Source: Moorena bouillonii PNG
GTDB lineage: Bacteria > Cyanobacteriota > Cyanobacteriia > Cyanobacteriales > Coleofasciculaceae
DNA: 64,000 bases
Direction: 5' to 3'
NCBI RefSeq assembly: GCF_001942495.1
Contig: NZ_MKZS01000001.1
Location: 6,583,521-6,647,520 of the forward strand
Shown here: positions 19,362 through 28,742 of the stretch, piece after piece
Numbering within the stretch: the stretch's first letter is position 1
Layout: each line of letters opens with the position of its first letter
Translations under genes and position numbers: made by a program
The notes under the pieces: generated by a model
Databases searched by the model: none
The model's input: only the letters and a program-made list of their open reading frames with translations
What the model was told of the DNA's origin: nothing

Positions 19362-20579
19362 ATGCCTACTTTTATTGCTCAAGTTCGGGACAAATCAGGG
19401 AAATCCAAAAAAGAAAAAATTGACGCTGCTACTCCTGAACAAGCCCGCACCATGCTAGAACATCGGTATGCTACTGTTGGCAGCGTCAAGAAAAGCATAG
19501 ATATTGACTTTAGCCTATCAAGCCTTTCTGAAAAATTTACCAATGTCACGATCAAAGACAAAGCGGTCTTTTCTCGTCAGTTTGCCGCTATGGTTAATGC
19601 TGGTGTGGCTATTGTCCGATGTCTTGGGGTATTAGGGGAACAGTGTTCTAATCCTAAGCTGAAAAAGGCGTTGATGAACATCAGTGCTGAGGTCCAACAA
19701 GGAACTAATCTATCGGATGCCATGCGTAAGCATCCAGATTGTTTTGATGATCTTTACGTGAGTATGGTTCAGGCTGGGGAGGTTGGGGGTGTGCTTGATG
19801 AAGTGCTCAACCGATTAGCCAAGCTGCTGGAAGATATGAATCGCCTGCAAAACCAAATCAAATCAGCTATGGCTTACCCTAGTGTGGTAGGATTTTTAGC
19901 CCTACTGGTTTTTCTGGCAATGACGATGTTTCTGATCCCAATCTTTGCTGGGATATTCCAAGATTTAGGAACTGAATTGCCACTTTTAACCCGATTTATG
20001 CTATGGTTGAGCGGCATCCTTAGAAGTTGGAAAGTTCTGATTCCTATTGTTGTTGTAGCTGCTTTATATACAGCTTTCAAGTATTACTACAAAACCCCGA
20101 TGGGTAAGTTACAAATTGATGGCTTGCAGTTGAAAATGCCTTTGTTTGGTGAGTTGAATGAAAAAGGCTCTGTAGCTCGCTTTTGCCGAGTGTTTGGCTC
20201 CTTAACTCGTTCGGGAGTACCGATCCTGAATTCCTTAGATATTGTCAGAGATACAGCGGGTAACCAGGTAATTTCTAATGCTATTAACTCAGCGAAGAAT
20301 GAGATTCAACAGGGTGGAATGATTAGCCTCGCTTTACAACGAGAAAATATTTTTCCTCCTTTAGCAATTCAAATGATTAGTATTGGTGAAGAGACGGGGG
20401 AGTTGGATTCTATGGTGATGAAAGTTGCTGACTTCTATGAAGATGAAGTCGAGCAAGCGGTTAAAGCACTAACTAGTATCTTGGAACCAATTATGATTGT
20501 AGTTTTGGGAGGCATGGTTGGTGTGATCTTGGTATCTATGTATTTACCAATGTTTAAAGTGTTTGACACTATGGGCTAA
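19362..20579 (+). CDS. pilC: Type IV pilus inner-membrane platform protein PilC
   Basis: 405 residues with two GspF domains (about 70-190 and 275-395) and three predicted membrane segments: VVGFLALLVFLAMTMFLIPI, VLIPIVVVAALYTAF and IMIVVLGGMVGVILVSMYLP. The signature FSRQFAAMVNAGVAIVRCL is typical of PilC/GspF. It anchors the PilB and PilT motors at the inner membrane. It lies 62 bp after pilT and 4 bp before the next gene. Confidence 0.95.
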   Translation: MPTFIAQVRDKSGKSKKEKIDAATPEQARTMLEHRYATVGSVKKSIDIDFSLSSLSEKFTNVTIKDKAVFSRQFAAMVNAGVAIVRCLGVLGEQCSNPKLKKALMNISAEVQQGTNLSDAMRKHPDCFDDLYVSMVQAGEVGGVLDEVLNRLAKLLEDMNRLQNQIKSAMAYPSVVGFLALLVFLAMTMFLIPIFAGIFQDLGTELPLLTRFMLWLSGILRSWKVLIPIVVVAALYTAFKYYYKTPMGKLQIDGLQLKMPLFGELNEKGSVARFCRVFGSLTRSGVPILNSLDIVRDTAGNQVISNAINSAKNEIQQGGMISLALQRENIFPPLAIQMISIGEETGELDSMVMKVADFYEDEVEQAVKALTSILEPIMIVVLGGMVGVILVSMYLPMFKVFDTMG

Positions 20580-20583
20580 TTCG

Positions 20584-21207
20584 ATGCCTGTTCAGAAATC
20601 TGATTACGAAGCTTGGCTAGCAGAGTATAGTAACCATGATGGTGCGATCGCACTCCTGAAATCCTATCGACCTTACCTGGAAATGATTCCTAGTATGCGC
20701 CGACCTTACGAGAGTGTGATCACCATTCCCTTGCCAGTAGTGAGAATTCGTCACTCGCCATCCTCCTTAGGGCATAAAAGTGTTAGCCATGGCACTGTTA
20801 CCGAAGCGGTAGGTTTGCCCTGTGATCTAGCTATGGTAATGTGTGATCCGGAATGGAAAGTCAAGATGGAGATAGAGATTCTCCTATTCATCCATCGTCC
20901 CCATGAAGACTTTTCTGACTTGCTCAGTCGCTGGCGTCAGACCCAAGTTTTACTAGACAAAGACTATGAATGGCTAATGCCTCCTGGCTATCAACACATT
21001 CTCAGTGATGGCGTCAACCGTATCTATCCCCTGTTTGTGGTTTTCCCAGAGACACCCCAACGGATTCAGCGAGGCTTACTAGGGGCTAGTCTACCATTTG
21101 TGGTACAAACGACCGATACCATTAATCTGGAACAGGATGAAACATCAAGCTTAGTTGAAGAGGGTAAGCAGATGGGGAGATGGGGAGATGGGGAAATGGG
21201 GAGATAG
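20584..21207 (+). CDS. Conserved hypothetical protein downstream of pilC, repeat-extended C-terminus
   Basis: 207 residues from the ATG at 20584; a TTG start at 20563 would overlap pilC. The protein is soluble with no signal or membrane segment (MPVQKSDYEAWLAEYSNHDG ...), and I recognise no domain. The last dozen residues (GRWGDGEMGR) are translated from a gggagat minisatellite, so the original stop may have been lost to repeat invasion. Four bp after pilC on the same strand suggests co-transcription, but a pilus role is only a guess. Confidence 0.65.
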   Translation: MPVQKSDYEAWLAEYSNHDGAIALLKSYRPYLEMIPSMRRPYESVITIPLPVVRIRHSPSSLGHKSVSHGTVTEAVGLPCDLAMVMCDPEWKVKMEIEILLFIHRPHEDFSDLLSRWRQTQVLLDKDYEWLMPPGYQHILSDGVNRIYPLFVVFPETPQRIQRGLLGASLPFVVQTTDTINLEQDETSSLVEEGKQMGRWGDGEMGR

Positions 21208-21322
21208 GGAGGTGGGGAGATGGGGAGATGGGGAGATAGGGAGATAGGGAGATAGGGAGGTGGGGAGATAGGGAGATAGGGAGATAGGGAGATAGGGAGA
21301 TAGGGAGATAGGGAGATAGGGT
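21173..21322. repeat. gggagat/ggggagat minisatellite
   Basis: About 18 units of 8 bp (ggggagat, agggagat and variants) run from inside the 3' end of the preceding gene to about 21320. Purine-only on the plus strand, so it could form unusual (triplex-like) structure. Confidence 0.95.
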
Positions 21323-21391
21323 AATTATCAGGAAATTATTTCAGTATAGCGTTTTTCTCAGCTATAGACAGAAGAGGGCTCGCCCAAAGGT

Positions 21392-21530
21392 GGTGCGTTA
21401 CGGGGCGGACTATCCCAACCCGGGCGTTGAGGCGAAAAATCATGGCAAGTCCGCCCCTAACGCACCCTACGCACGATTCCCGATTCCCGATTCCCTACTC
21501 CCTACTCCCTACTCCCTACTCCCTAAAACC
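21392..21530. repeat. Inverted repeat ggtgcgtta...taacgcacc, then heptamer arrays
   Basis: Arms at 21392-21411 and 21448-21466 pair over 19 bp with one bulge and enclose 36 nt. From 21474 gattccc heptamers and then ctactccct repeats continue to the stop codon of the next gene on the minus strand. Confidence 0.85.
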
Positions 21531-21532
21531 GA

Positions 21533-22573
21533 CTATTTCACAAACTGCGGCATAACTTCAGCAGCAGTCAATAGACCATAAATCCCCTTGTGATGTAGGG
21601 AAACTCCTGCTTTTAGATAGCCAAAGGCGGGACCACAGACATTAGCCGCCATACTGGTTTCATCACCAAGGGTAAAGGTGTGAGTGGAAATCCTACCCTC
21701 AAAGGTGCGACCTGTGATTTGGACATTGGTACTGAGGGGTTTTTTAGGATTGCGGGTATCCACGACACCACCAACAGAAACGCGATCGCGTGAGCAAATC
21801 CCTGCTAGTTCCAGCATCACATCATCAGCATGTTCCATATTCTCTAGGCTGATGATGCCTTGGGTTTGATCTAATAACGCTTCGACTTCAGCATCACTCA
21901 TGGCTTTGGCTCGTTCTACATCATAACCGGGAAGGTGAGCAATATCTTCTCGAATGGTGGCTCGATAGGCTTCCCAGTTAGCAATCCCTACCCCAAAGGT
22001 AATGTTGACACTATGAATCTCGGCATAGCTTTGAGATGCGATCGCAGCAGCAGCGGTCAATAGTCCTGGTGTAGCACCGCAGCCAGTCATATAGGTAATT
22101 CCAGCAGCTTGCAATTCATCTTGCAGTTGCAACAGTTGCTCTACAGCACTAGTGCGCTTGAGAGCATCTACTAACACTCCCTGCCAACCCGATTGAATAA
22201 ATTGCTTAACCACCGATGCCATAAAGGTATTCGGTAAATTTGGCAGTGCTAAGAAATATCCATCTACTGTCGCGTTTTGGATTAAGTCTTCGATACTGTT
22301 GCTACTTAAAGTGCCACCTGGTTCTACATAACCCAATGAACCTTGGGATTGGTAGGTCTGGATACAACGGTCAGGATTTAAGCCAGCTGGGTCATAAACA
22401 TAACCTTTCCGGTCAGCTGCTGCTACCCAAAGCATTTCTCCCTTAGGAGCTAAAACTCTGGTAGCGGCTTGACCTAATCCCCCAAAGCCTAAAACCCCTA
22501 CTCGTATTCGCTCTAATCCATTGGGATTGGCGGTTTTGGGGTTATTTACACCTCTGACTTGCGTTTCACTCAT
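21533..22573 (-). CDS. Saccharopine-dehydrogenase-like NAD(P)-binding oxidoreductase
   Basis: 346 residues. A Rossmann nucleotide-binding motif lies near the N-terminus ([18 protein letters not shown], residues about 24-41). The later part matches the cyanobacterial saccharopine dehydrogenase-like family ([32 protein letters not shown]). Cyanobacteria do not normally use saccharopine for lysine, so the substrate is unknown. Its stop codon abuts a heptamer repeat array. It stands alone on the minus strand. Confidence 0.75.
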   Translation of the reverse strand: MSETQVRGVNNPKTANPNGLERIRVGVLGFGGLGQAATRVLAPKGEMLWVAAADRKGYVYDPAGLNPDRCIQTYQSQGSLGYVEPGGTLSSNSIEDLIQNATVDGYFLALPNLPNTFMASVVKQFIQSGWQGVLVDALKRTSAVEQLLQLQDELQAAGITYMTGCGATPGLLTAAAAIASQSYAEIHSVNITFGVGIANWEAYRATIREDIAHLPGYDVERAKAMSDAEVEALLDQTQGIISLENMEHADDVMLELAGICSRDRVSVGGVVDTRNPKKPLSTNVQITGRTFEGRISTHTFTLGDETSMAANVCGPAFGYLKAGVSLHHKGIYGLLTAAEVMPQFVK

Positions 22574-23049
22574 AACTTATAGACTGTTTAGCCGAACTTT
22601 AATAATTCATACTTCATACTTCATACTTTGCCCAGTCCCCAGGGTAAGGGAAAAAATCAATAAAGAGGAATTATTATCAATATTATTGATATAATCATGC
22701 AATAGTGCTGAAAAATCTTGGCATTATATAGTCATAATCCTTGAGCAGTATCACATTTTGGCTCAATTTTTTTTTGGCTTACCCTGGCCTAGTCCCCTAG
22801 GTTTATATATAGCCGTTTATAGCTTGTGGCCCACGGCCTCAGTCCCTTAATTAAAAAACCCTATATTTTTTTTAACAAACCACTTTTGGGTTATACCACC
22901 CCTTGACGATTCCCTAAAGTTACGAGAAACTTACAAAATATTAAAGTAAACACTCGATTTACTATAAACTTATGTTAATGTTGTTTGCGCCATGATCTAA
23001 ATTATTATCATTTGATTAATGACCAGCTATAGCACTGGTCAGTGATCAG
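22574..23049. other. AT-rich intergenic spacer
   Basis: Contains a short catact-type tandem repeat (22609-22628), a palindromic-repeat fragment (tggcccacggcctcag, 22826-22842) and otherwise AT-rich DNA. No ORF with a plausible start and no known RNA seen. Confidence 0.5.
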
Positions 23050-23162
23050 TGATATAGCGCTACGCGCAAGGCAAAAGGCAAAAGGCAAAAGGCAATAGTT
23101 TACTAGAACTACTTTTGCTGCTTGTATCAATGTCAAACACCTTAATGCGTAGTGTGATATCA
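23050..23162. repeat. TIR-bounded small element, copy 2
   Basis: Starts tgatatagcgctacgc (23050-23065) and ends gcgtagtgtgatatca (23147-23162); the ends pair at 13 of 16 positions. The interior holds four ggcaaaa units and then tagaactacttttgctg, which aligns with copy 1 at 2039. Same ends as copies 1 and 3 but a different tandem repeat inside. Confidence 0.75.
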
Positions 23163-23245
23163 ATCCGGGATTAGATACTCCTGGACTGGTGCAACAACCG
23201 GTGCCACAACCTGTAAATAGGCATAAACCGAGCACTAAGGCAACT

Positions 23246-23455
23246 ATGGAAACATTAGAGTTTGTCATTTATCCAGATGGTCGAGTCCAGGAAAAAGTCA
23301 CTGGGATCATCGGAGCATCTTGCGCAGAGGTAACAGCTGCTATTGAAGCTCAGCTAGGACGAGTCGTATCTGTTGAGAAAACATCAGATTACTTCGACCA
23401 AAAGCTTGAACTGTCGGCAACAGCGACAACTCAAGCTACGGTTAGCCATTGGTAA
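23246..23455 (+). CDS. DUF2997 family protein
   Basis: 69 residues from the ATG at 23246 (AAGG 6 bp upstream), chosen over an in-frame upstream start because homologues of this family begin with the strand ETLEFVIYPDGRVQEKVTGI. The rest (GASCAEVTAAIEAQLGRV) is an alpha/beta fold. Function unknown. It precedes ycf35 and a ferredoxin gene, and this trio is recurrent in cyanobacteria, which suggests a shared but undefined redox or plastid-type role. Confidence 0.8.
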   Translation: METLEFVIYPDGRVQEKVTGIIGASCAEVTAAIEAQLGRVVSVEKTSDYFDQKLELSATATTQATVSHW

Positions 23456-23474
23456 ATTTTTCAGGACTTAGCCA

Positions 23475-23546
23475 TTGCCCCCTAAATCCCCCAATACTGG
23501 GGGACTTTGACATAATTACCCCCCAGTATTGGGGGGCTAGGGGGGC
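23475..23546. repeat. Long inverted repeat cccccaatactggggg
   Basis: Arms at about 23475-23503 and 23519-23546 are complementary (gccccctaaatcccc / ggggctaggggggc with the internal palindrome ccccaatactgggg on both sides). Lies between the DUF2997 gene and ycf35. Same style as the C-rich palindromes at 28040-28340 and 63600-64000. Confidence 0.85.
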
Positions 23547-23611
23547 AAAACTAACTAAACTTCGTAAGTCCTATTTGTGTTCCAGTTAGTAAATTCGTTT
23601 AATTACCAAAC

Positions 23612-23998
23612 ATGTCTCATTTCAGCACTATCAAAACCCAAATCCGTAACCGTTCATCCTTGGAAACTGCTTTAACTGACTTAGGGATTGATTGGGAATC
23701 TGGTCCTAGCTCTGTGCGCGGTTATCAAGGTCAAACTCGCACTGCTGAAGTAGTGATTGAGCAAGAGAATGACTACGACATCGGTTTTAGTTGGAATGGT
23801 AACGCCTACGAACTTGTTGCTGATTTTCAGTATTGGCAACAGCCTTGGTCTGTAGATGGTTTCCTACAACGGGTAACCCAGCGTTACGCTTACAACACAG
23901 TAATTAAGGAAACTGCTAAGCAAGGCTTTGAGGTTGCTGAGCAACAAGATAATAAAGATGGTTCAATTCGTTTAGTGGTACAACGCTGGAGCGCATAA
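23612..23998 (+). CDS. ycf35: Ycf35 / DUF1257 family protein
   Basis: 128 residues. Begins MSHFSTIKTQIRNRSSLETA, the hallmark start of Ycf35, which is conserved in cyanobacteria and red-algal plastids. Soluble, no motif for catalysis seen. Its stop overlaps the start of the ferredoxin gene (TAATG), implying translational coupling. Biochemical role unknown. Confidence 0.9.
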   Translation: MSHFSTIKTQIRNRSSLETALTDLGIDWESGPSSVRGYQGQTRTAEVVIEQENDYDIGFSWNGNAYELVADFQYWQQPWSVDGFLQRVTQRYAYNTVIKETAKQGFEVAEQQDNKDGSIRLVVQRWSA

Positions 23999-24444
23999 TG
24001 TCTGAGTTCTCACCGACGCCAGAGCGTTCGGGTTTAGAACCAGAGTTAGGGGGTGTCTTTCGAGATGCTCCAGAGCGGTCTGGTTTTGAGCCAGAGCTAG
24101 GGGGTATTCTGCGACAAAAAGGTGTTTACGTTGATGAAATTACCTGCATTGGCTGTAAACACTGCGCCCACGTCGCTCGAAATACGTTTTACATGGAAGC
24201 CGACCACGGTAGATCCCGGGTTTTTCGGCAAGATGGCGACCCAGAAGAGGTGATACAAGAAGCGATAGACACTTGTCCAGTAGATTGTATCCACTGGGTT
24301 GATTACACTAAGCTTAAAAATCTAGAAGAGGAGCGACAATATCAGGTAATTCCTAGAGCAGGATTGCCTATTGAACCAAGTGTTGTTGCTGCCAAAATTA
24401 AGGAGAGGAAGCTGGCAAGGAAGCGTAGGAAAAAACGTACCTAG
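23998..24444 (+). CDS. Bacterial-type ferredoxin
   Basis: 148 residues. An N-terminal extension holds two copies of PERSGxEPELGG (residues about 6-17 and 22-33), seen also in cyanobacterial relatives. A ferredoxin domain follows with CIGCKHC and a distant CPVDC, enough to bind one iron-sulfur cluster. The C-terminus is strongly basic (KIKERKLARKRRKKR). Likely a soluble electron carrier; partner unknown, but coupling with ycf35 is direct in the sequence. Confidence 0.88.
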   Translation: MSEFSPTPERSGLEPELGGVFRDAPERSGFEPELGGILRQKGVYVDEITCIGCKHCAHVARNTFYMEADHGRSRVFRQDGDPEEVIQEAIDTCPVDCIHWVDYTKLKNLEEERQYQVIPRAGLPIEPSVVAAKIKERKLARKRRKKRT

Positions 24445-24731
24445 GCTGAATGCGATCGCTAATATTAATTAATCCTCGATGGCTTAGAGCTGTTGAGGGT
24501 TTTATGTTGTCTTATCGCAATGGTTGGATTTTAGGGAATCGGGAATCGGGAATCGGGAATCGGGAATCGGGAATCGGAAAATGCGATCGCATCCTTGATC
24601 GCATCCAACAACAACAATACTTTAAAAATGGATAGTATTATATTATAGCACATAAATCTCTTGATTTATCACAACATCAAAAATTCTTTAGATCTCTTTC
24701 TTACTACTCCCTACTCCCTACTCCCTACTCC
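24445..24731. repeat. Repeat-filled spacer: gggaatc heptamers and ctactccct units
   Basis: Heptamers gggaatc (six to seven copies) at 24533-24578; ctactccct units at 24703-24731 that run up to the stop codon of the minus-strand NACHT gene. Two HIP1 octamers lie between. No gene seen. Confidence 0.85.
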
Positions 24732-27700
24732 CTATTCTTCGCCTACGACCAAATCCCACAGCGCATCAATACCACTGCCCACATAGTCAGAATCCTGGTG
24801 TTGTTCAATCCATTCAATCACAGTAGGGAGAATATGATTGGATGTTTTGCCCAATTTGCCCAAGGCATTGGCTGCGCTCCTACGCGCAAGAGAGTGCCGA
24901 TCTTGAAGCCGTGCTAGGAGAGCGTTGACTACGGTTTCTGAGCTGTTGCCCAATCTGCCCAAGGCATAGGCTGCGTTTCCATGCCAAAAAGAATCCTCAT
25001 GCTGAAGCCATTCTAGGAGGGTGCTGACTACGGTTTCTGAGCTGTTGCCCAAGTCCCCCAAGGCCAGCGCTGTCCACCCACGCACATCAGAATCCTCATC
25101 CATTAGCTGTGCTAGTAGGGCGCTGACTACCGTTTCTGAGCTGTTGCCCAATTTCCCTAAGGCATAGGCTGCCCTCCAACGCACATCAGAATCCTCATCC
25201 ATTAGCTGTGCTAGTAGGGCGCTGACTAACGTTTCTGAGCTGCTACCCAACTCGCCTAAGGCCAACGCTGCTTTACTACGCACATCAGAATTCTCATCCA
25301 TTAGCCGTACTATAAGGGCCTTGACTACGGTTTCTGAGCTGTTGCCCAAATTTCCCAAAGCTGAGACTGCGTTCCGACGCACCTCAAAGTGCTTATCCAT
25401 TAGCCTTACTAGAATGGCGTTAACTACAGTTTCTGAGCTGTTGCCCAAACTGCCCAAGGCATCGGCTGCCGTTCCACGCACAACATAATTCTCATCCTGA
25501 AGTCTTGCTAGCAGGGCGTTGACTACTGGTTCTGAACTCTTGCCCAATCTGCCCAAGCCATAGGCCGCCTGCCTACGCACATCAGAATTCTCATCCTGAA
25601 ACCTTGCTAGCAGTGCGTTGACTACCGTTTCTGAACTGTTTACCAAATTGCCCAAGGCTCTGGCTGCCATCTCACGCACATCAGAATTCTCATCCTTTAG
25701 TCGTGCCAGCGATGTAGTAACTACTTGATCTTTATCCCCTAAGTCATATCGATATTTCAGCAATCTTATCTCATTAATTAAATCTGATTGCTCCTTCAAC
25801 ATCTCCAGAGCTTGCCCCTCAAAATCCGTTTCATACAAACTACAAATTATCTGAAAAACCTGCTCGCGAACCCTTTTGCCAACTCGCTCCTCACTACTCA
25901 CCTCTAACTCAACCAAGCGCTCTAAAATCTCTTCCACCAAATCACTATCAGCACCACGCAAATTTTTCGGGTCTTCTGCTAAACACTTACCAGCAAATAA
26001 CAAATTTATATGTAACCAATTCTCATAGTTACTATTATTAGTAAATACTGATCGAATTGCCTTCGCGGCATTTTTTGGTTTTTGTTGTGCTATCAGCAAT
26101 AGTAACACTTGGAGCCAGTGGGAGTCATGCAAATGCTGCCGAATATGATTCAAAACAATTCCAAAATCATACTCATTCTCCGCTTGATAGTTAATCTCCT
26201 GAGCACACAAATATTCCTGAAACGTCTTATGGACAAAAGCATAACAATCTTGCCCCTGCTCATTCAATAAACCGGTGCGATCGCGAATCAAATTTACAAA
26301 TACTTCCGCCTCTTCTTTGGCTTGATATAAATGCACCTGCTTCAAGGTTTTAATCTGCTGACTCAACTGAGCAATCAAATCATTTTGGTTAATCAAGGTG
26401 CCGCCTTCGTTATCTTCACTATTTCCTTGGCTATGAATCCAATAAGCCAATAATTCCATCAATCGACGCAAATCATAGAAATCTAGATACTTAAATATTT
26501 TCTGATTGCTGATTTCTTTATTAGCATCCCAAGATGTTAACAAGGTTTTGACGGCGCAGTTATAAAGCTCAAACCGTTCTTTGGGCAATAGGGCTTGATA
26601 CCGATGAATTAATGCAATAATTGTCAACAATAAGGGATTCCGTGCCAACAAGGTAATCCGGTCATTATCATTCAGCGCTCTTCGTAAACTTTGCTTGCGC
26701 CTTTCCGCTTCTGCTTGGTCTTGAAAGCGACTGTTATACCAGTTATCAATAAATGCTGAAATCTTCTGGTCATCAAAGGGTTGGATGTGATAGTGGGGAA
26801 ATTCCTCAGTGCGAAAAAAGTCCCGTCGATAACCAGCGGGTCTAGATGTAATAATAGCGCGATTTCTGTCAAACTGTCCTAAAAAATTCTCGATGCGCTT
26901 GACTACATCATGGCGTTTAGCCTCTTCTGCTACTTCATCCAAACCATCCAGCAATATCAAGGCTCTACCATCAGACAACCAATGCTCAAAAAATCCCACT
27001 GGTAAGGGTTTGACTGCCATGGTGTTTTCTGCAAATATCCGAGCATAGTCGATCAGGCTTTTATCGAGATGTCTAGCAAAGTCTCGCATCCTGATTAAAA
27101 TCGGTAGCCAGTCAGTATCACCATCTAATCCTAAAATGTCAGGATTTTGCTGAGCTAACATTACCGCAAAATAGCTCATCAATGTGGTTTTACCAGAGCC
27201 TGGGGCACCCAAGATTACCACTCGTCTCCACTGACTTTGGCTCAATAACTGCTGAGCCAAGAATTTCCGGCCAGTTGTCTTTTCCAATAGCAGCTTTTCT
27301 GGCTTTTCCCCACTACCAGCTGCTAACAACTCCCGCTCCCAAGCGCCAGCAGTTGATACGTCTTCCACTACATCTGGCATTACAAAAATTTGGGCTAACT
27401 TCTCGGATTTTTCTACTTCTTGCCCAGGCACAGCAATGCCAGCAAATTTAACATCATCAAACCAGTTAGCTAACTGTTGATTATAATCCCCTTTAGCTAC
27501 CTGAAATTTTAGATAAGTATCTGTGTGCTGAAAATACGCATTAATAAATGTCTCTACCCAAGGCTTGAGACTGTCTTGATTTAGTTTAATAGTCTTGGCT
27601 TCAGCTTCTTGTTGAAATACGGTGCTTAAAATATCCCGGTCTGGTTTCCCTTGATTAAGTAACGGTTTCTGTAATTCCGCCAAAACTGCTGAATGAGTAA

Positions 27701-27950
27701 AATAGCCCTGCAAAAACCGATTAACTCCATTCCAGCCATCTGGGGGAGCGTGAAAAAATAAGCGCTGTTGACTATCCAGTTGTTTGTCCCATTCATCAAC
27801 GGCTTCTGCTCCAGCTTTGATGGCTTTTTCGATATCGCTTTTAGTCAAGGCTTGAGTTAAGCGCTTCCCAGCTTCTTTAGCAACAATACTTAACAATGGT
27901 GGCGCTATTTGCGATAGTTCCAAACCAGCGAAAAGGGACACGGGTTCCAT
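24732..27950 (-). CDS. NACHT NTPase with C-terminal HEAT repeats (candidate STAND sensor)
   Basis: 1072 residues. An N-terminal helical domain (1-200, RLFFHAPPDGWNGVNRFLQG) precedes a NACHT domain: Walker A GAPGSGKTT at about 247-255 and Walker B ALILLDGLDEVAEE at about 328-341, then the ITSRP sensor and a helical region (LARNPLLLTIIALIHRY). After an alpha-helical spacer, residues about 745-1065 are ten HEAT-like units, most of them exactly 33 residues (VVxALLxRLxDExSDVRxxA, then AxALGxLGNSSET). Bacterial NACHT proteins of this layout include antiphage defence proteins; that role is inferred. There is no obvious separate effector domain. It stands alone, flanked by dense repeats. Confidence 0.88.
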   Translation of the reverse strand: MEPVSLFAGLELSQIAPPLLSIVAKEAGKRLTQALTKSDIEKAIKAGAEAVDEWDKQLDSQQRLFFHAPPDGWNGVNRFLQGYFTHSAVLAELQKPLLNQGKPDRDILSTVFQQEAEAKTIKLNQDSLKPWVETFINAYFQHTDTYLKFQVAKGDYNQQLANWFDDVKFAGIAVPGQEVEKSEKLAQIFVMPDVVEDVSTAGAWERELLAAGSGEKPEKLLLEKTTGRKFLAQQLLSQSQWRRVVILGAPGSGKTTLMSYFAVMLAQQNPDILGLDGDTDWLPILIRMRDFARHLDKSLIDYARIFAENTMAVKPLPVGFFEHWLSDGRALILLDGLDEVAEEAKRHDVVKRIENFLGQFDRNRAIITSRPAGYRRDFFRTEEFPHYHIQPFDDQKISAFIDNWYNSRFQDQAEAERRKQSLRRALNDNDRITLLARNPLLLTIIALIHRYQALLPKERFELYNCAVKTLLTSWDANKEISNQKIFKYLDFYDLRRLMELLAYWIHSQGNSEDNEGGTLINQNDLIAQLSQQIKTLKQVHLYQAKEEAEVFVNLIRDRTGLLNEQGQDCYAFVHKTFQEYLCAQEINYQAENEYDFGIVLNHIRQHLHDSHWLQVLLLLIAQQKPKNAAKAIRSVFTNNSNYENWLHINLLFAGKCLAEDPKNLRGADSDLVEEILERLVELEVSSEERVGKRVREQVFQIICSLYETDFEGQALEMLKEQSDLINEIRLLKYRYDLGDKDQVVTTSLARLKDENSDVREMAARALGNLVNSSETVVNALLARFQDENSDVRRQAAYGLGRLGKSSEPVVNALLARLQDENYVVRGTAADALGSLGNSSETVVNAILVRLMDKHFEVRRNAVSALGNLGNSSETVVKALIVRLMDENSDVRSKAALALGELGSSSETLVSALLAQLMDEDSDVRWRAAYALGKLGNSSETVVSALLAQLMDEDSDVRGWTALALGDLGNSSETVVSTLLEWLQHEDSFWHGNAAYALGRLGNSSETVVNALLARLQDRHSLARRSAANALGKLGKTSNHILPTVIEWIEQHQDSDYVGSGIDALWDLVVGEE

Positions 27951-27989
27951 AATTTATAGGTAATTATGTTGGATTGGTTTAATTATAGC

Positions 27990-28111
27990 AATTTCGGGAG
28001 CAGGGAGCAGGGAGCAGGGAGCAGGTTTTTTGCATGGGTTGTGATCCCCCTAAATCCCCCTTAATAAGGGGGACTTTACAGAGCGATTTCCGGACTTCCC
28101 TCTTATTAAGT
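27990..28111. repeat. gagcagg repeats and C-rich palindrome
   Basis: Four gagcagg units at 27996-28024, then a palindrome (ccccctaaatcccccttaat / aaggggg) at 28046-28072. No coding potential. Confidence 0.8.
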
Positions 28112-28374
28112 AAAGGGAGAAAAAGTAGATAGATTTCCGGACTCCCCCCTTATTAAGGGGGGCTGGGGGGGATCGTACTAGAAAATGGCATATAAAGGGT
28201 TTCATCCCCGATTATATCCCGCATGAAAGGGAGAAAAAGTAGATAGATTTCCGGACTCCCCCCTTATTAAGGGGGGCTGGGGGGGATCGTACTAGAAAAT
28301 GGCATATAAAGGGTTTCATCCCCGATTATATCCCGCATGGAATGGGGAAAAAGTAGATAGATTTCCGGACTCCT
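28112..28374. repeat. 114-bp exact tandem duplication with a third partial copy
   Basis: Unit 1 (28112-28225) and unit 2 (28226-28339) appear identical over 114 bp; each holds a ccccccttattaagggggg palindrome. Unit 3 (28340-28374) keeps about 35 bp with small changes. The near-perfect identity implies a recent event. Confidence 0.9.
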
Positions 28375-28481
28375 CCAATCTAACACCATTACTCTAATTC
28401 ATCATCCCTAATTCATAATCCCTAAAAAAAGGCGATAGTCTGATCCGCTAAACTATCCCATGATTACAGTCTCAAATTAAA

Positions 28482-28589
28482 TGCGATGCTCTGAAAGAGC
28501 CGCTACGCGATGAAGCGTTTCGGCAAAGCCGACGCTACGCGAACGCAAAGCGTGGCCTTTGGCCTCAGCTTCCGCTAAAAGCGAACGCT
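28482..28589. repeat. Cluster of gctacgcga-type palindromic repeats
   Basis: Several nested palindromes (gctctgaaagagc, gccgacgctacgcgaacg, gcgtggcctttggcc) in about 110 bp. It contains the same core as the elements found inside pheT and the tnpB-type genes, so it may be a donor-like cluster. Confidence 0.8.
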
Positions 28590-28742
28590 AATTAAAAATA
28601 TCAGCCAAAAAATACTAATCTAGTTTTTTTATATATACCCCCTCCCGAAAAAAAATCTAAAAAAAATGTTGAAAAATACTTGACAAACTAACTAATTATT
28701 TATTAACATAAAAATGTCCCAAAAACAACAGCAAAAAACATT

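Noticed and set aside
24740..25740. Regular tctgagctgttgccca repeats considered as CRISPR
   Set aside because: They are 99-bp codon repeats for 33-residue HEAT units inside an open frame.
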